The notes beneath the pieces were generated by a model. That model did no database searches, was not told where the DNA came from, and worked only from the letters and a program-made list of their open reading frames with translations. Of a DNA stretch of 64,000 nt, positions 10,053 through 18,080 are shown piece after piece. The DNA lies in the NCBI RefSeq assembly GCF_009834345.1, contig NZ_CP035042.1, positions 4,526,001-4,590,000 on the forward strand, in the 5' to 3' direction. The translations under genes were made by a program, and so were the position numbers. Each line of letters starts with the position of its first letter. Within the stretch, counting starts at the first letter, position 1. Origin of the DNA: Billgrantia tianxiuensis. Its GTDB lineage: Bacteria; Pseudomonadota; Gammaproteobacteria; Pseudomonadales; Halomonadaceae.

Positions 10053-11471
10053 ATGCCCACTTCCCATGCCTTCCATGCCCTGATCGACGGCGAATTGACC
10101 ACGGGCACTCGCCAGATGGCGGTGATCAACCCCAGCAACGAAGAGGTAGTGGCCTACTGCCCCCGCGCCACCCCGGAAGAGACCGAGCGCGCCATTCGCG
10201 CTGCCCGCGAGGCCTGGCCCGCCTGGCGGGATACGCCGCTGGAGCAGCGGCGCCAGGTGCTGCTTGCCATCGCCGATCGCATCGAGGCGAATGCCGAGGA
10301 GCTGGAGCACTTGATCACCCTCGAGCAGGGCAAGCCCCTGGCAGGCTCCAAGGTGGAAACCTTTCAGGCACCGGCGATCCTGCGCTTCCTTGCCAATGCC
10401 GATCTCTCTCCGCGAATACTGCAGGACGACGCGCAGCAGCGCGCCGAGCTGCACCGCCGTCCGTTGGGCGTCGTGGCCGCCATCGTGCCCTGGAACTTCC
10501 CGCTGGTGATGGCCTGCTACAAGCTCGGCCCCGCGCTGCTCACCGGCAATACCTGCCTGGTCAAGCCGAGCCCCACTACGCCTCTCGCCACGCTGCGCCT
10601 AGGCGAGCTCATCGCCGACCTGGTTCCACCGGGGGTGATCAACGTCGTGCCGGACGGCGGCGACATCGGCCCACTGTTGGCCGAGCATCCGGACATCGAC
10701 AAGATCTCCTTCACCGGCTCCACCGCCAGCGGACGCGCGGTGATGCGCTCCGCCGCCGACAGCCTGAAGCGCCTCACCCTGGAGCTGGGCGGCAACGACG
10801 CCGCCATCGTGCTCGACGACGTCGACGTAGCGGCCGTGGCCCCGCAGCTGTTCGGCCTGGCGTTCGTCAACTCGGGCCAGGTGTGCATGTCGATCAAGCG
10901 GCTCTATATCCACTCCGCCATCTACGAGCCGATGTGCGACGCGCTCGCCGAGCTGGCGCGCTCCGCCAAGGTGGGCGATGGGCTGGACCCGACCATCCAG
11001 TTCGGCCCGGTGCAGAACCGCCGCCAGTTCGAGGCGGTGAAGCGGACGCTCGAGCTCGCCCCCCAGTACGGGCGCATCATCGCCGGCGGTCGCACCTACG
11101 GCCCGGGGTATTACGTCGAACCGACGCTGATCCGGGACATCGAGGAGGGCAACCCGGTGGTGGACGAGGAGATCTTCGGCCCGGTGCGCTCGCTGCTGCG
11201 CTTCGACGACGTCGAGGATGCGGTACGCCGCGCCAACTGCTCGCCCTATGGCCTGGGCGGCTCGGTATGGACGCGTGACGTCGAGCGGGGCGAGCGCATC
11301 GCCAGCCGGCTGGAAACGGGCAGCGCCTGGGTCAATCAGCACTTTGCCATGGCTCCGCACATTCCTTTCGGCGGCCACAAACAGTCCGGCATCGGCGTGG
11401 AGTTTTCCGAGGCGGGGCTGCACGAATACACCGCTATCCAGTCGGTGGTGGTCGCCAAGTCGGCCCAGTGA
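10053..11471 (+). CDS. NAD(P)-dependent aldehyde dehydrogenase, aromatic-aldehyde type
   Basis: A 472-aa ALDH superfamily enzyme oxidising an aldehyde to its acid. Motifs seen: cofactor-site VPWNFPLVMACYK, GSTASGRAV, the general-base glutamate in LTLELGGNDAAIV, and the nucleophilic cysteine in VNSGQVCMSIKR. The ATG at 10053 follows GGAG; the open frame to 9738 crosses the divergent promoter and is not used. It is followed 14 nt later by an aryl-alcohol dehydrogenase, the pairing seen in benzyl and hydroxybenzyl alcohol pathways (XylB/XylC, AreB/AreC). With vanAB close by, vanillin or 4-hydroxybenzaldehyde is a sensible substrate, but specificity is not readable from sequence. Confidence 0.9.
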   Translation: MPTSHAFHALIDGELTTGTRQMAVINPSNEEVVAYCPRATPEETERAIRAAREAWPAWRDTPLEQRRQVLLAIADRIEANAEELEHLITLEQGKPLAGSKVETFQAPAILRFLANADLSPRILQDDAQQRAELHRRPLGVVAAIVPWNFPLVMACYKLGPALLTGNTCLVKPSPTTPLATLRLGELIADLVPPGVINVVPDGGDIGPLLAEHPDIDKISFTGSTASGRAVMRSAADSLKRLTLELGGNDAAIVLDDVDVAAVAPQLFGLAFVNSGQVCMSIKRLYIHSAIYEPMCDALAELARSAKVGDGLDPTIQFGPVQNRRQFEAVKRTLELAPQYGRIIAGGRTYGPGYYVEPTLIRDIEEGNPVVDEEIFGPVRSLLRFDDVEDAVRRANCSPYGLGGSVWTRDVERGERIASRLETGSAWVNQHFAMAPHIPFGGHKQSGIGVEFSEAGLHEYTAIQSVVVAKSAQ

Positions 11472-11485
11472 GAGGAGCACAAGCC

Positions 11486-12595
11486 ATGGAAATCAAAGCA
11501 GCCGTGGCCCGCGCGCCACAGGCCCCGCTCTCCCTGGAGACGCTGCAACTGGAGCCGCCCCGGGCCGGTGAGGTCCTGGTGCGCCTGGTGGCCACCGGTA
11601 TCTGTCACACCGACATCGTCATGCGCGATCAGCATCTCCCCACGCCACAGCCGGTAGTGCTGGGCCACGAGGGGGCCGGTATCGTCGAGCAGGTGGGCAG
11701 CGGCGTCACCAAGGTCGCCGTCGGCGATCACGTGGTCATGACCTACAACTCGTGCGGCCACTGCGCCAGCTGCGACAAGGGGCAGGCCAGCTACTGCCAC
11801 GACTTCTTCCCGCGCAACTTCCTCGGCACCCGGGCAGACGGCTCGAGCGGCCTGTCCCAGGCGGGCAAGATGATATACGGCAACATCTTCGGCCAGTCCT
11901 CCTTCGCCAGCCACTCGCTGTGCCATGAGCGCAACGTGGTCAAGGTGCCCCGCTCGGCCCCGCTGGAGCTGCTGGGGCCGCTGGCCTGCGGGGTGCAAAC
12001 CGGTGCCGGCGCGGTGCTCAACTCGCTGCGGGTCGCACCGGGCGACTCGCTGGCAGTGTTCGGCACTGGGTCGGTCGGCCTGTCGGCCATCATGGCCGGC
12101 GTGGTCGCCGGGGCAACCACCATCATCGCGGTGGACCGCAACCGCCAGCGTCTGGAACTGGCCCTGGAACTCGGCGCCAGCCACGCCTTCGTGGCCGACT
12201 CGCCCGGGGTGGTGGAACAGATCTGTCAGGCCGCCGGCGGCTCGGGTGTCGATCACGCCCTGGATACCACCGGCCTGGCGCCGGTCATCCAGCAGGCCGT
12301 GGCGGTACTGGCGCCCCGTGGCACCTGCGGCATCCTCGGCGCCTCGGACCCCAGCAGCACCCTGGAGCTGAATCTGAGCCACATGATGTCGGCGGGCCGC
12401 AGCCTGAGGGGCATCGTCGAGGGCGACTCGCTGCCGGATCACTTCATCCCGTCGCTGATCCGACTGTACGAAGGTGGCCGCTTCCCGTTCGACCGGCTGG
12501 TGACCTACTACGAGTTCGAGCAGATCAACCAGGCCATCGACGACGCCGAGCACGGCCGGGTCGTCAAACCCATCGTGCGCTTTCCCTCACCCTGA
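11486..12595 (+). CDS. Zinc-dependent aryl-alcohol dehydrogenase (benzyl alcohol dehydrogenase type)
   Basis: A 369-aa medium-chain alcohol dehydrogenase. The catalytic zinc ligands are visible in GICHTDIV (Cys) and LGHEGAGIVEQ (His-Glu), the structural zinc cysteines in NSCGHCASCDKGQASYC, and the Rossmann fold at AVFGTGSVGLSAIMAG. This layout with the CGHC-C-x7-C lobe matches XylB/AreB aryl-alcohol dehydrogenases. The ATG at 11486 follows GAGGAG. It is cotranscribed with the upstream aldehyde dehydrogenase, so the pair should take an aryl alcohol to the acid in two steps, feeding VanAB or PobA. Confidence 0.9.
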   Translation: MEIKAAVARAPQAPLSLETLQLEPPRAGEVLVRLVATGICHTDIVMRDQHLPTPQPVVLGHEGAGIVEQVGSGVTKVAVGDHVVMTYNSCGHCASCDKGQASYCHDFFPRNFLGTRADGSSGLSQAGKMIYGNIFGQSSFASHSLCHERNVVKVPRSAPLELLGPLACGVQTGAGAVLNSLRVAPGDSLAVFGTGSVGLSAIMAGVVAGATTIIAVDRNRQRLELALELGASHAFVADSPGVVEQICQAAGGSGVDHALDTTGLAPVIQQAVAVLAPRGTCGILGASDPSSTLELNLSHMMSAGRSLRGIVEGDSLPDHFIPSLIRLYEGGRFPFDRLVTYYEFEQINQAIDDAEHGRVVKPIVRFPSP

Positions 12596-12617
12596 TAAAG
12601 CCCATGAACACGGCCGA

Positions 12618-12651
12618 GGCAGACGCAGCGCCATCCGGCGGTGCGCCTGCC
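12618..12651. terminator. Hairpin between convergent alcohol dehydrogenase and vanR
   Basis: GGCAG-A-CGCA-G-CGCC, loop ATCC, GGCG-G-TGCG-C-CTGCC make a 13-pair stem with two mismatches. There is no strong T tract, so it is only a probable bidirectional terminator. Confidence 0.45.
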
Positions 12652-12683
12652 CCGGCAAACACGCTCACGCCCCTGGGCAGCGC

Positions 12684-13388
12684 TCAGTCGTCGGCTCGCG
12701 GCTGGCCAAGCCCGGGCCCCAACCCCAGCAGCTCGCCGTAGCGCAGGCCGATGAAGGCGTGCTCGCGCATCAGCATCTCGGCGCGGGCGCCCTCGCCGTG
12801 GCGCAGCGCCTGGAACACCAGCTCGTGCTGGGTCTGAGCCAGCTGCAGCTTGCGGTACTCCCGGTCGAGCGCTTCGCTGTCGATGACGATGGAGTCGGCG
12901 GCGGCAAAGGGCAGATGGTTGTTGCGGGCAATGGCATCGCCGATCACCGGGCTGCCGGCCGAGCCGACGATGGTTTCGTGGAAGTGGCGGTTGAGCTCGC
13001 TCCAGACGTCGACGTCGCGCTCCTCGAGAAACCCCTTGGCCAGCAGCTCCCTTCCCCTTTGGATCCAAACCTGCAGCTCGGCATCCAGCTCCTGAGACAA
13101 CCCCTGCTCGGCCAGACGACGGGCTGCCAGCCCTTCCAGCACCCCGCGAACCTCCACCGCGCAGAGTACGTCCGCCTCGGTGAACTCGCGCACCATGAAG
13201 CCGCGCTTGCCGGCCTGCTGTAGCAGCCCCTCCTGCTCCAGAGTACGGAAGGCCAGGCGTACCGGGGTGCGCGAGACGCCCAGTTGCTCCGCCACCGCCA
13301 CCTCGCCGATGCGCTCACCGGGCTGATAGAAGCCCTCGCCGATCAGCTTGCGTAACCGGCTCACCACGCTCTTGTCGCTGCTGCTCAC
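12684..13388 (-). CDS. vanR: GntR family (FadR-type) repressor of vanillate genes
   Basis: A 234-aa regulator with an N-terminal GntR winged helix (GERIGEVAVAEQLGVSRTPV, RLAFRTLEQEGLL) and an all-helical FCD effector domain from about residue 90 (EVRGVLEGLAARRLAEQGL, LNRHFHETIVGSAGS with metal-binding His). VanR represses vanAB and is released by vanillate. Start is a GTG at 13388 with GGGGGAC upstream. It is divergent from vanA, and the intergenic region has two GGATCC-centred palindromes like known VanR operators. A third perfect palindrome, TTTGGATCCAAA, lies inside its own coding sequence at 13058-13069. Confidence 0.92.
   Translation of the reverse strand: MSSSDKSVVSRLRKLIGEGFYQPGERIGEVAVAEQLGVSRTPVRLAFRTLEQEGLLQQAGKRGFMVREFTEADVLCAVEVRGVLEGLAARRLAEQGLSQELDAELQVWIQRGRELLAKGFLEERDVDVWSELNRHFHETIVGSAGSPVIGDAIARNNHLPFAAADSIVIDSEALDREYRKLQLAQTQHELVFQALRHGEGARAEMLMREHAFIGLRYGELLGLGPGLGQPRADD
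13058..13069. promoter_or_regulatory. VanR-like palindrome inside vanR
   Basis: TTTGGATCCAAA is a perfect 12-bp palindrome with the same core as the two intergenic operators. It encodes part of VWIQRG, about 320 bp into vanR. It could be an auxiliary or roadblock site, or chance. Confidence 0.4.
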
Positions 13389-13428
13389 GCCTGTCCCCCA
13401 TTCCTAGTAGCACCTTTCGAGATCGCGA

Positions 13429-13438
13429 ATGGATCCAA
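13429..13438. promoter_or_regulatory. VanR operator, distal half
   Basis: ATGGATCCAA matches TTGGATCCAA at nine of ten bases. Its centre is 52 bp from that of the second copy, close to five helical turns, so both sites face the same side of the DNA. Confidence 0.65.
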
Positions 13439-13450
13439 CTAAAGCATATA

Positions 13451-13480
13451 TTGACCAAAACGAAAGCCTAAAGCTCTACT
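13451..13480 (+). promoter_or_regulatory. Probable vanAB promoter
   Basis: TTGACC at 13451-13456 and TCTACT at 13475-13480 with an 18-bp spacer make a sigma-70-like promoter, lying between the two VanR palindromes. The downstream palindrome begins where transcription would start, which fits repression. Confidence 0.5.
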
Positions 13481-13490
13481 TTGGATCCAA
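13481..13490. promoter_or_regulatory. VanR operator, proximal perfect palindrome
   Basis: TTGGATCCAA is a perfect 10-bp palindrome. The Caulobacter VanR operator ATTGGATCCAAT is established knowledge and has the same core. Confidence 0.75.
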
Positions 13491-13563
13491 TCATAACATT
13501 CCTGACCGAGACCAAAGCGCCGCGTCATGCCATGAAGCACGCCGACGCAGCCGAGGAGACACC

Positions 13564-14628
13564 ATGACGAAACAGGCTCCCTTCCCCAAGAACACCTGGT
13601 ACGTCGCCTGCACCCCGGACGAGATCGAGAGCAAGCCGCTGGGACGTACCATCTGCAACGAGCCCATCGTACTCTTTCGCGGCGACGAAGGCCGCGTTGC
13701 CGCGGTGGAGGACTTCTGTCCCCACCGCGGTGCCCCGCTGTCATTGGGTTTCGTACGCGACGGCAAGCTGGTGTGCGGTTACCACGGCCTGGAGATGGGC
13801 TGCGACGGCAAGTGCGCCGGCATGCCTGGCCAGCGCGTGCGTGGCTTCCCCAGCATCCGCGCCTACCCGGTAGTGGAGCGCCACGGCTTCGTGTGGCTGT
13901 GGCCGGGAGATCCCGAACAGGCCGACCCGAGCCTGATCCCCGAGCTGCACTGGGCCAACAGTCCCGACTGGGCCTACGGCGGCGGCCTCTATCACGTCCG
14001 CTGCGAATATCGCCTGATGATCGACAACCTCATGGACCTGACCCATGAGACCTACGTGCACGCCTCCAGCATCGGCCAGCCGGAGATCGAGGAGGCCGCT
14101 CCCGAGACGACAGTCCAGGGCGACGAAGTGATTACCAGCCGTCACATGGAAAACATTCCGGCGCCGCCCTTCTGGCAGGCGGCGCTGCGCGGCTGCGGCC
14201 TGGCCGACGACGTGCCGGTGGACCGCTGGCAGATCTGCCGCTTCACCCCGCCGAGCCACGTGCATATCGACGTGGGCGTGGCCCATGCCGGCAATGGCGG
14301 CTACGACGCGCCGGCGGCGGTCAAGGCGTCCAGCATCGTGGTCGATTTCATCACTCCTGAAACCGATACCTCGATCTGGTACTTCTGGGGCATGGCACGC
14401 AACTTCAAGCCGGAGGACAGCGAACTCACCGACAAGATCCGCGAGGGCCAGGGCAAGATCTTCGCCGAAGACCTGGAGATGCTCGAGGCCCAGCAGCGCA
14501 ACCTGCTGCGCTATCCGGAGCGCCAGCTGCTCAAGCTCAACATCGACGGCGGCGGCGTACAGGCCAGGCGCATCATCGACCGCATCCTCACCGAGGAGCG
14601 AACCGCCAGGGAGGGCGTCACCCCATGA
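13564..14628 (+). CDS. vanA: Vanillate O-demethylase oxygenase subunit
   Basis: A 354-aa Rieske non-heme iron oxygenase that demethylates vanillate to protocatechuate plus formaldehyde. The Rieske cluster ligands are in FCPHRGAPL (Cys-His) and CGYHGLEM (Cys-His) near residues 47-70. The mononuclear iron ligands are in DNLMDLTHETYVHAS. Length agrees with VanA. The ATG at 13564 has GAGGAG upstream; an earlier ATG at 13429 lies inside the operator and is not a real start. The stop overlaps the vanB start by ATGA, so the two subunits are translationally coupled. Confidence 0.95.
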   Translation: MTKQAPFPKNTWYVACTPDEIESKPLGRTICNEPIVLFRGDEGRVAAVEDFCPHRGAPLSLGFVRDGKLVCGYHGLEMGCDGKCAGMPGQRVRGFPSIRAYPVVERHGFVWLWPGDPEQADPSLIPELHWANSPDWAYGGGLYHVRCEYRLMIDNLMDLTHETYVHASSIGQPEIEEAAPETTVQGDEVITSRHMENIPAPPFWQAALRGCGLADDVPVDRWQICRFTPPSHVHIDVGVAHAGNGGYDAPAAVKASSIVVDFITPETDTSIWYFWGMARNFKPEDSELTDKIREGQGKIFAEDLEMLEAQQRNLLRYPERQLLKLNIDGGGVQARRIIDRILTEERTAREGVTP

Positions 14629-15593
14629 GCAGCGTTCCCCTCTCGCTGATCGTCGAGGTCAAGGCGCGCCACGACGAGGCCCGGGACATCGTCACCTTCG
14701 AGCTGGCCGATCCCCACGGTCGGCCACTGCCGGCGTTCAGCGCCGGCGCCCACCTCGACGTGCAGGTCAAAAGCGGCCTGATTCGCCAGTACTCGCTGTG
14801 CAATCACCCCGAGGAGCGCGACCGCTACCTGATCGGCGTGCTGCGCGATCCCGCCTCACGGGGCGGCTCGGTGGCCATGCACGAGGAGATCCAGGTGGGC
14901 GACCTGATCCAGATCAGCGCGCCCAAGAATCATTTTCCGCTCAAGCCGGCCGCGCGCACCCTGCTGCTGGCCGGCGGCATCGGCATCACGCCGCTGCTGT
15001 GCATGGCCGAGCGCCTGGCTCATACCCAAGCCGAGTTCGCGCTGCACTACTGCACCCGTTCACCCGAGCGCACCGCCTTTCGTCAGCGCATTGCCGCCTC
15101 CGGCTTCGCCGAGCGGGTGCACTTCCACTTCGACGACGGCGCGCCGGAGCAGAAGCTGGACCTGAAAGCCCTGCTGGCAACACCGGAGCCCGACACCCGG
15201 GTCTACGTCTGCGGCCCTACCGGTTTCATCGAAGCGGTGCTGACGGCCTGCAAGGCGGCAGGCTGGCCCAGCGAGCGGCTGCACACCGAGTATTTCGCCG
15301 GCGCCGTGGCCGACACCGCCGACGACGACAGCTTCGAGGTCAAGATCGCCAGTAGCGGCGCCAGCTTCGCCGTGCCCGCCGACAAGACGGTGCATCAGGT
15401 GCTGGCCGAGAATGGCATCGAGATCATGGTTTCCTGCGAGCAGGGGGTTTGCGGCACCTGCCTGACCCGGGTGCTGGAGGGCGAGCCCGACCACCGCGAC
15501 CTCTACCTGGACGACGACGAGCATGCCGCCAACGACCAGTTCACCCCCTGCTGCTCACGGGCCAAGAGCAAGGTTCTGGTTCTGGACTTGTAA
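14625..15593 (+). CDS. vanB: Vanillate O-demethylase reductase subunit
   Basis: A 322-aa phthalate-dioxygenase-reductase type protein passing electrons from NADH to VanA. Domains in order: flavin domain with RQYSLCNHPEERDRY near residue 55, nucleotide domain with LLLAGGIGITPLLCMAERL near 110, and a C-terminal plant-type [2Fe-2S] ferredoxin with cysteines in SCEQGVCGTCLTR and a later CC. All cluster ligands are present. It overlaps vanA by four bases and is followed 33 nt later by the TRAP binding protein, which may be in the same transcript. Confidence 0.95.
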   Translation: MSSVPLSLIVEVKARHDEARDIVTFELADPHGRPLPAFSAGAHLDVQVKSGLIRQYSLCNHPEERDRYLIGVLRDPASRGGSVAMHEEIQVGDLIQISAPKNHFPLKPAARTLLLAGGIGITPLLCMAERLAHTQAEFALHYCTRSPERTAFRQRIAASGFAERVHFHFDDGAPEQKLDLKALLATPEPDTRVYVCGPTGFIEAVLTACKAAGWPSERLHTEYFAGAVADTADDDSFEVKIASSGASFAVPADKTVHQVLAENGIEIMVSCEQGVCGTCLTRVLEGEPDHRDLYLDDDEHAANDQFTPCCSRAKSKVLVLDL

Positions 15594-15626
15594 GTGTTGC
15601 ACCCATAACGACAAGAGGAATCCCCC

Positions 15627-16685
15627 ATGACACCCAGCAAGATCGTGACCGCGCTTTCCCCGAAGAGTGGCCTGAAGAGCGTCTACAAGAGCGCCCTCAC
15701 CGGCGCCCTGACTGCGGCCCTCCTGGCCACACCCGCTCTGGCCGAGGCCACCACCCTGCGCATCGCCCACGTCTGGCCCGGCGGTTCAATGATCGACCGC
15801 GAACTCTTCCAGGCCTGGGCGGAGAGCGTCGAGGAGGCATCCGATGGCCGCCTGCAGGTGCAGGTCTTTCCCGGTGCCACCCTGACGGGAGCCGACAGTG
15901 CCTACCAGGGTGTGGTCAACGGCATCGCCGACATCGGCGCCACTGCCCAGGGCTACAACGCCGGCCGCTTTCCCCTGACCCAGGTAGTCGAGCTGCCCGG
16001 CGTCTCGGCCAGCAGCCGCCAGGGCTCGTGTATCCTGCAGTCGCTCTACGACCAGGGCCACTTCGACGAGGAGTATTCCGATACCCGGCCGCTGTTCATG
16101 TTCACCACCGGTCCCGGCTACCTGCACACCAAGGAGCGCCTGATCGAGACGCCGGCAGACCTGGAAGGCCTGCGCCTGCGCCGCCCCACGCCGGTGGTCG
16201 GCGATATGTTCACCCGCCTCGGCGCCCAGGCCGTGGGCATGCCGGCTCCCGAGGTCTTCACCTCCATGCAGCGCGGCGTGGTGGATGGACTGAGCTTCAA
16301 CTGGGAGGGCATGAAGACCTTCCGCCTCAACGAGCTGGCCAGCTATCACACCGAAGTGCCCCTCTACGACCTGTCGCTGTTCGCTACCATGAACCAGCGC
16401 ACCTACGACAGCCTGCCCGCGGACCTGCAGCAGGTGATCGACGACCACAGCGGCATGGAGTGGTCGCTGCGTGCCGCGGCGGTCTACGACGAGCTGATCC
16501 GCCAGGGCCGCCAGGATGCCGAGGAGGCTGGCCACGAGTTCCTGGTCATCGAAGACGCGCTCGACCATCCCGAGTGGGGCCCGGAGCTGCAGCAAACCAT
16601 CGATGGCTACCTGGAGGAAGTCGGCGGCGAGGCCGGCGAGATCTACGAGGCGGCAATGGAGCTGAAGGAAAGCTGCGAGGCCTGA
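15627..16685 (+). CDS. dctP: TRAP substrate-binding protein DctP, no permease adjacent
   Basis: A 352-aa periplasmic protein with a Sec signal peptide (hydrophobic stretch ALTGALTAALLATPALA, cleavage ALA-EA) and the DctP pattern TLRIAHVWPGGSM and GLRLRRPTPVVGDM. It is a close paralogue of the DctP at 7542, sharing blocks such as AQGYNAGRFPLTQVVELPG and GMPAPEVFTSMQRGVVDGL. GAGGAAT precedes the ATG. It sits 33 nt after vanB with no dctQ or dctM of its own, so it probably uses the DctQM at 5.7-7.5 kb. The van linkage suggests vanillate or a related methoxybenzoate as ligand; this is inference. Confidence 0.9.
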   Translation: MTPSKIVTALSPKSGLKSVYKSALTGALTAALLATPALAEATTLRIAHVWPGGSMIDRELFQAWAESVEEASDGRLQVQVFPGATLTGADSAYQGVVNGIADIGATAQGYNAGRFPLTQVVELPGVSASSRQGSCILQSLYDQGHFDEEYSDTRPLFMFTTGPGYLHTKERLIETPADLEGLRLRRPTPVVGDMFTRLGAQAVGMPAPEVFTSMQRGVVDGLSFNWEGMKTFRLNELASYHTEVPLYDLSLFATMNQRTYDSLPADLQQVIDDHSGMEWSLRAAAVYDELIRQGRQDAEEAGHEFLVIEDALDHPEWGPELQQTIDGYLEEVGGEAGEIYEAAMELKESCEA

Positions 16686-16709
16686 GGAGCGTAAAAGGAT
16701 CACAAAGCG

Positions 16710-16733
16710 ACGGCGGGCACCGGAGCCCGCCGT
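16710..16733. terminator. Hairpin after dctP/vanAB, between convergent genes
   Basis: ACGGCGGGC, a six-base loop and GCCCGCCGT form a perfect 9-bp stem 24 nt past the dctP stop. The following T run is weak. Confidence 0.6.
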
Positions 16734-16752
16734 TGGCATTGTTGGCAAAAAT

Positions 16753-18012
16753 TCAGCCGCTTCTCTTTTCCAGTGATGGCCGCTTGGCCCATGGCCGGCC
16801 AAGAGTGAACTCGAAATCCCTGGCCTCGAAGATCATCGAAACAAAGACGCCCAGCACAAGTGCCCAGAAGGAGGCGCCGATGCCCAGAATCTGCAGGCCA
16901 GACGCGGCGATTAGGAAAGAGAACATGGCCCCCACTTCATGCTTGCCCATGAAGGTCATTTGCATCGCGGAGCTAATTACCCGCAGCAGCGCCAGGCCAG
17001 CAATGATGGCCATGAAATAGCCCGGCATCGCCTGGATGAGGCTGACAACATAGCCGTAGAAGGGAGCGCCCAGCATGAATATGGCGCCGGTAATGACGGC
17101 CGCCACCCAGCGCTTGTCCTGCGCGCCAGCCTCTGGTGAGGCGCAGATACCTGTGGCAGGAGCCGCGATACAGGTGCTGTGCAGGTTGAAGAAGGCGGAA
17201 ATCATGGTGGCAAAGCCGCCCACTGCCGTGATGGCGTTGGCCGGCACCTCCTTGTAGCCCATGCCCTTCACCAGGCCCACTCCAGCCGGGGTTTCCATCC
17301 CCACCAGGATGAGAGCCAGTGGCAGCCCATAGGCCAGGAAGGCCTCCAATGTGAACTCCGGCATGATGAACTCGGGCAAGGTCACCGAAAACTCGACGCC
17401 AGTCAGATCAACGCCGGACATGGCCATGTAGGCGATACCGGCCAGCATGGCCACGATCAGCGGCGGCATCCGGCGCAGCAGGCGTGCCGATAGGAAGAAG
17501 GCCAGGATCATGATGGCTGCCGGCAACAGAGCGCTCTCCAGCGGAGCCACCATGTTGAGGCCGAACTTGAGCAGGATACCGGCAACCATTCCCATCACGA
17601 TCGGCATGGGGATCAGCTTCATCACGAGACTCATCACCCCTGCGAGTCCGGCCACCAGTGCAATGGCACCGGCCACCAGTGTCGCCCCCAGGGCCGCCTC
17701 GAGCCCCACCACGGGAATGATCGCCGCGAATAGCAGGGCGCCGGGGATGGAGTTGGCCATGGGCAGGGGGAGCCGGTAGTAGGCCGGCACGAAGAGGCCG
17801 AACAGACCATTGATCAGTAGGTAGCTGACGACCCAGATCATGATGAAGTGAGAGTCGAGGCCTGCCGCAGTGCCGGCACTGATATGAATGATGCCGGCGC
17901 TGAGACCGAAGATGCCGGCGACGATGCCCGCGCTGAGGTTATCGCCGTTGAGGTCTCTGAGGAAATCGCGGGGCGCGGACCTGAGGCCGACGCCCTTCTC
18001 GATGTGTTTCAT
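16753..18012 (-). CDS. benE: BenE family benzoate:H+ symporter-like transporter
   Basis: A 419-aa inner-membrane protein with about 12 hydrophobic segments. It carries BenE family features: an early AGIVAGIFGLSAGIIHISAG segment, MANSIPGALLFAAIIPVVG, PMPIVMGMVAGILLKFG, and the FNLHSTCIAAPATGICAS loop late in the protein. BenE proteins import benzoate with protons. The ATG at 18012 has GGAG upstream; a 34-residue longer reading has none. It is 68 nt downstream of the salicylate-hydroxylase-like gene, so the pair may import and hydroxylate an aromatic acid. Its ligand could be salicylate rather than benzoate. Confidence 0.88.
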   Translation of the reverse strand: MKHIEKGVGLRSAPRDFLRDLNGDNLSAGIVAGIFGLSAGIIHISAGTAAGLDSHFIMIWVVSYLLINGLFGLFVPAYYRLPLPMANSIPGALLFAAIIPVVGLEAALGATLVAGAIALVAGLAGVMSLVMKLIPMPIVMGMVAGILLKFGLNMVAPLESALLPAAIMILAFFLSARLLRRMPPLIVAMLAGIAYMAMSGVDLTGVEFSVTLPEFIMPEFTLEAFLAYGLPLALILVGMETPAGVGLVKGMGYKEVPANAITAVGGFATMISAFFNLHSTCIAAPATGICASPEAGAQDKRWVAAVITGAIFMLGAPFYGYVVSLIQAMPGYFMAIIAGLALLRVISSAMQMTFMGKHEVGAMFSFLIAASGLQILGIGASFWALVLGVFVSMIFEARDFEFTLGRPWAKRPSLEKRSG

Positions 18013-18080
18013 GGTGTTCTCCAGGGGGTTGTTATCGTTGTCTTCAGGTGTTGGGAGGAGCCTCCCATGTAGCGCGGGGG

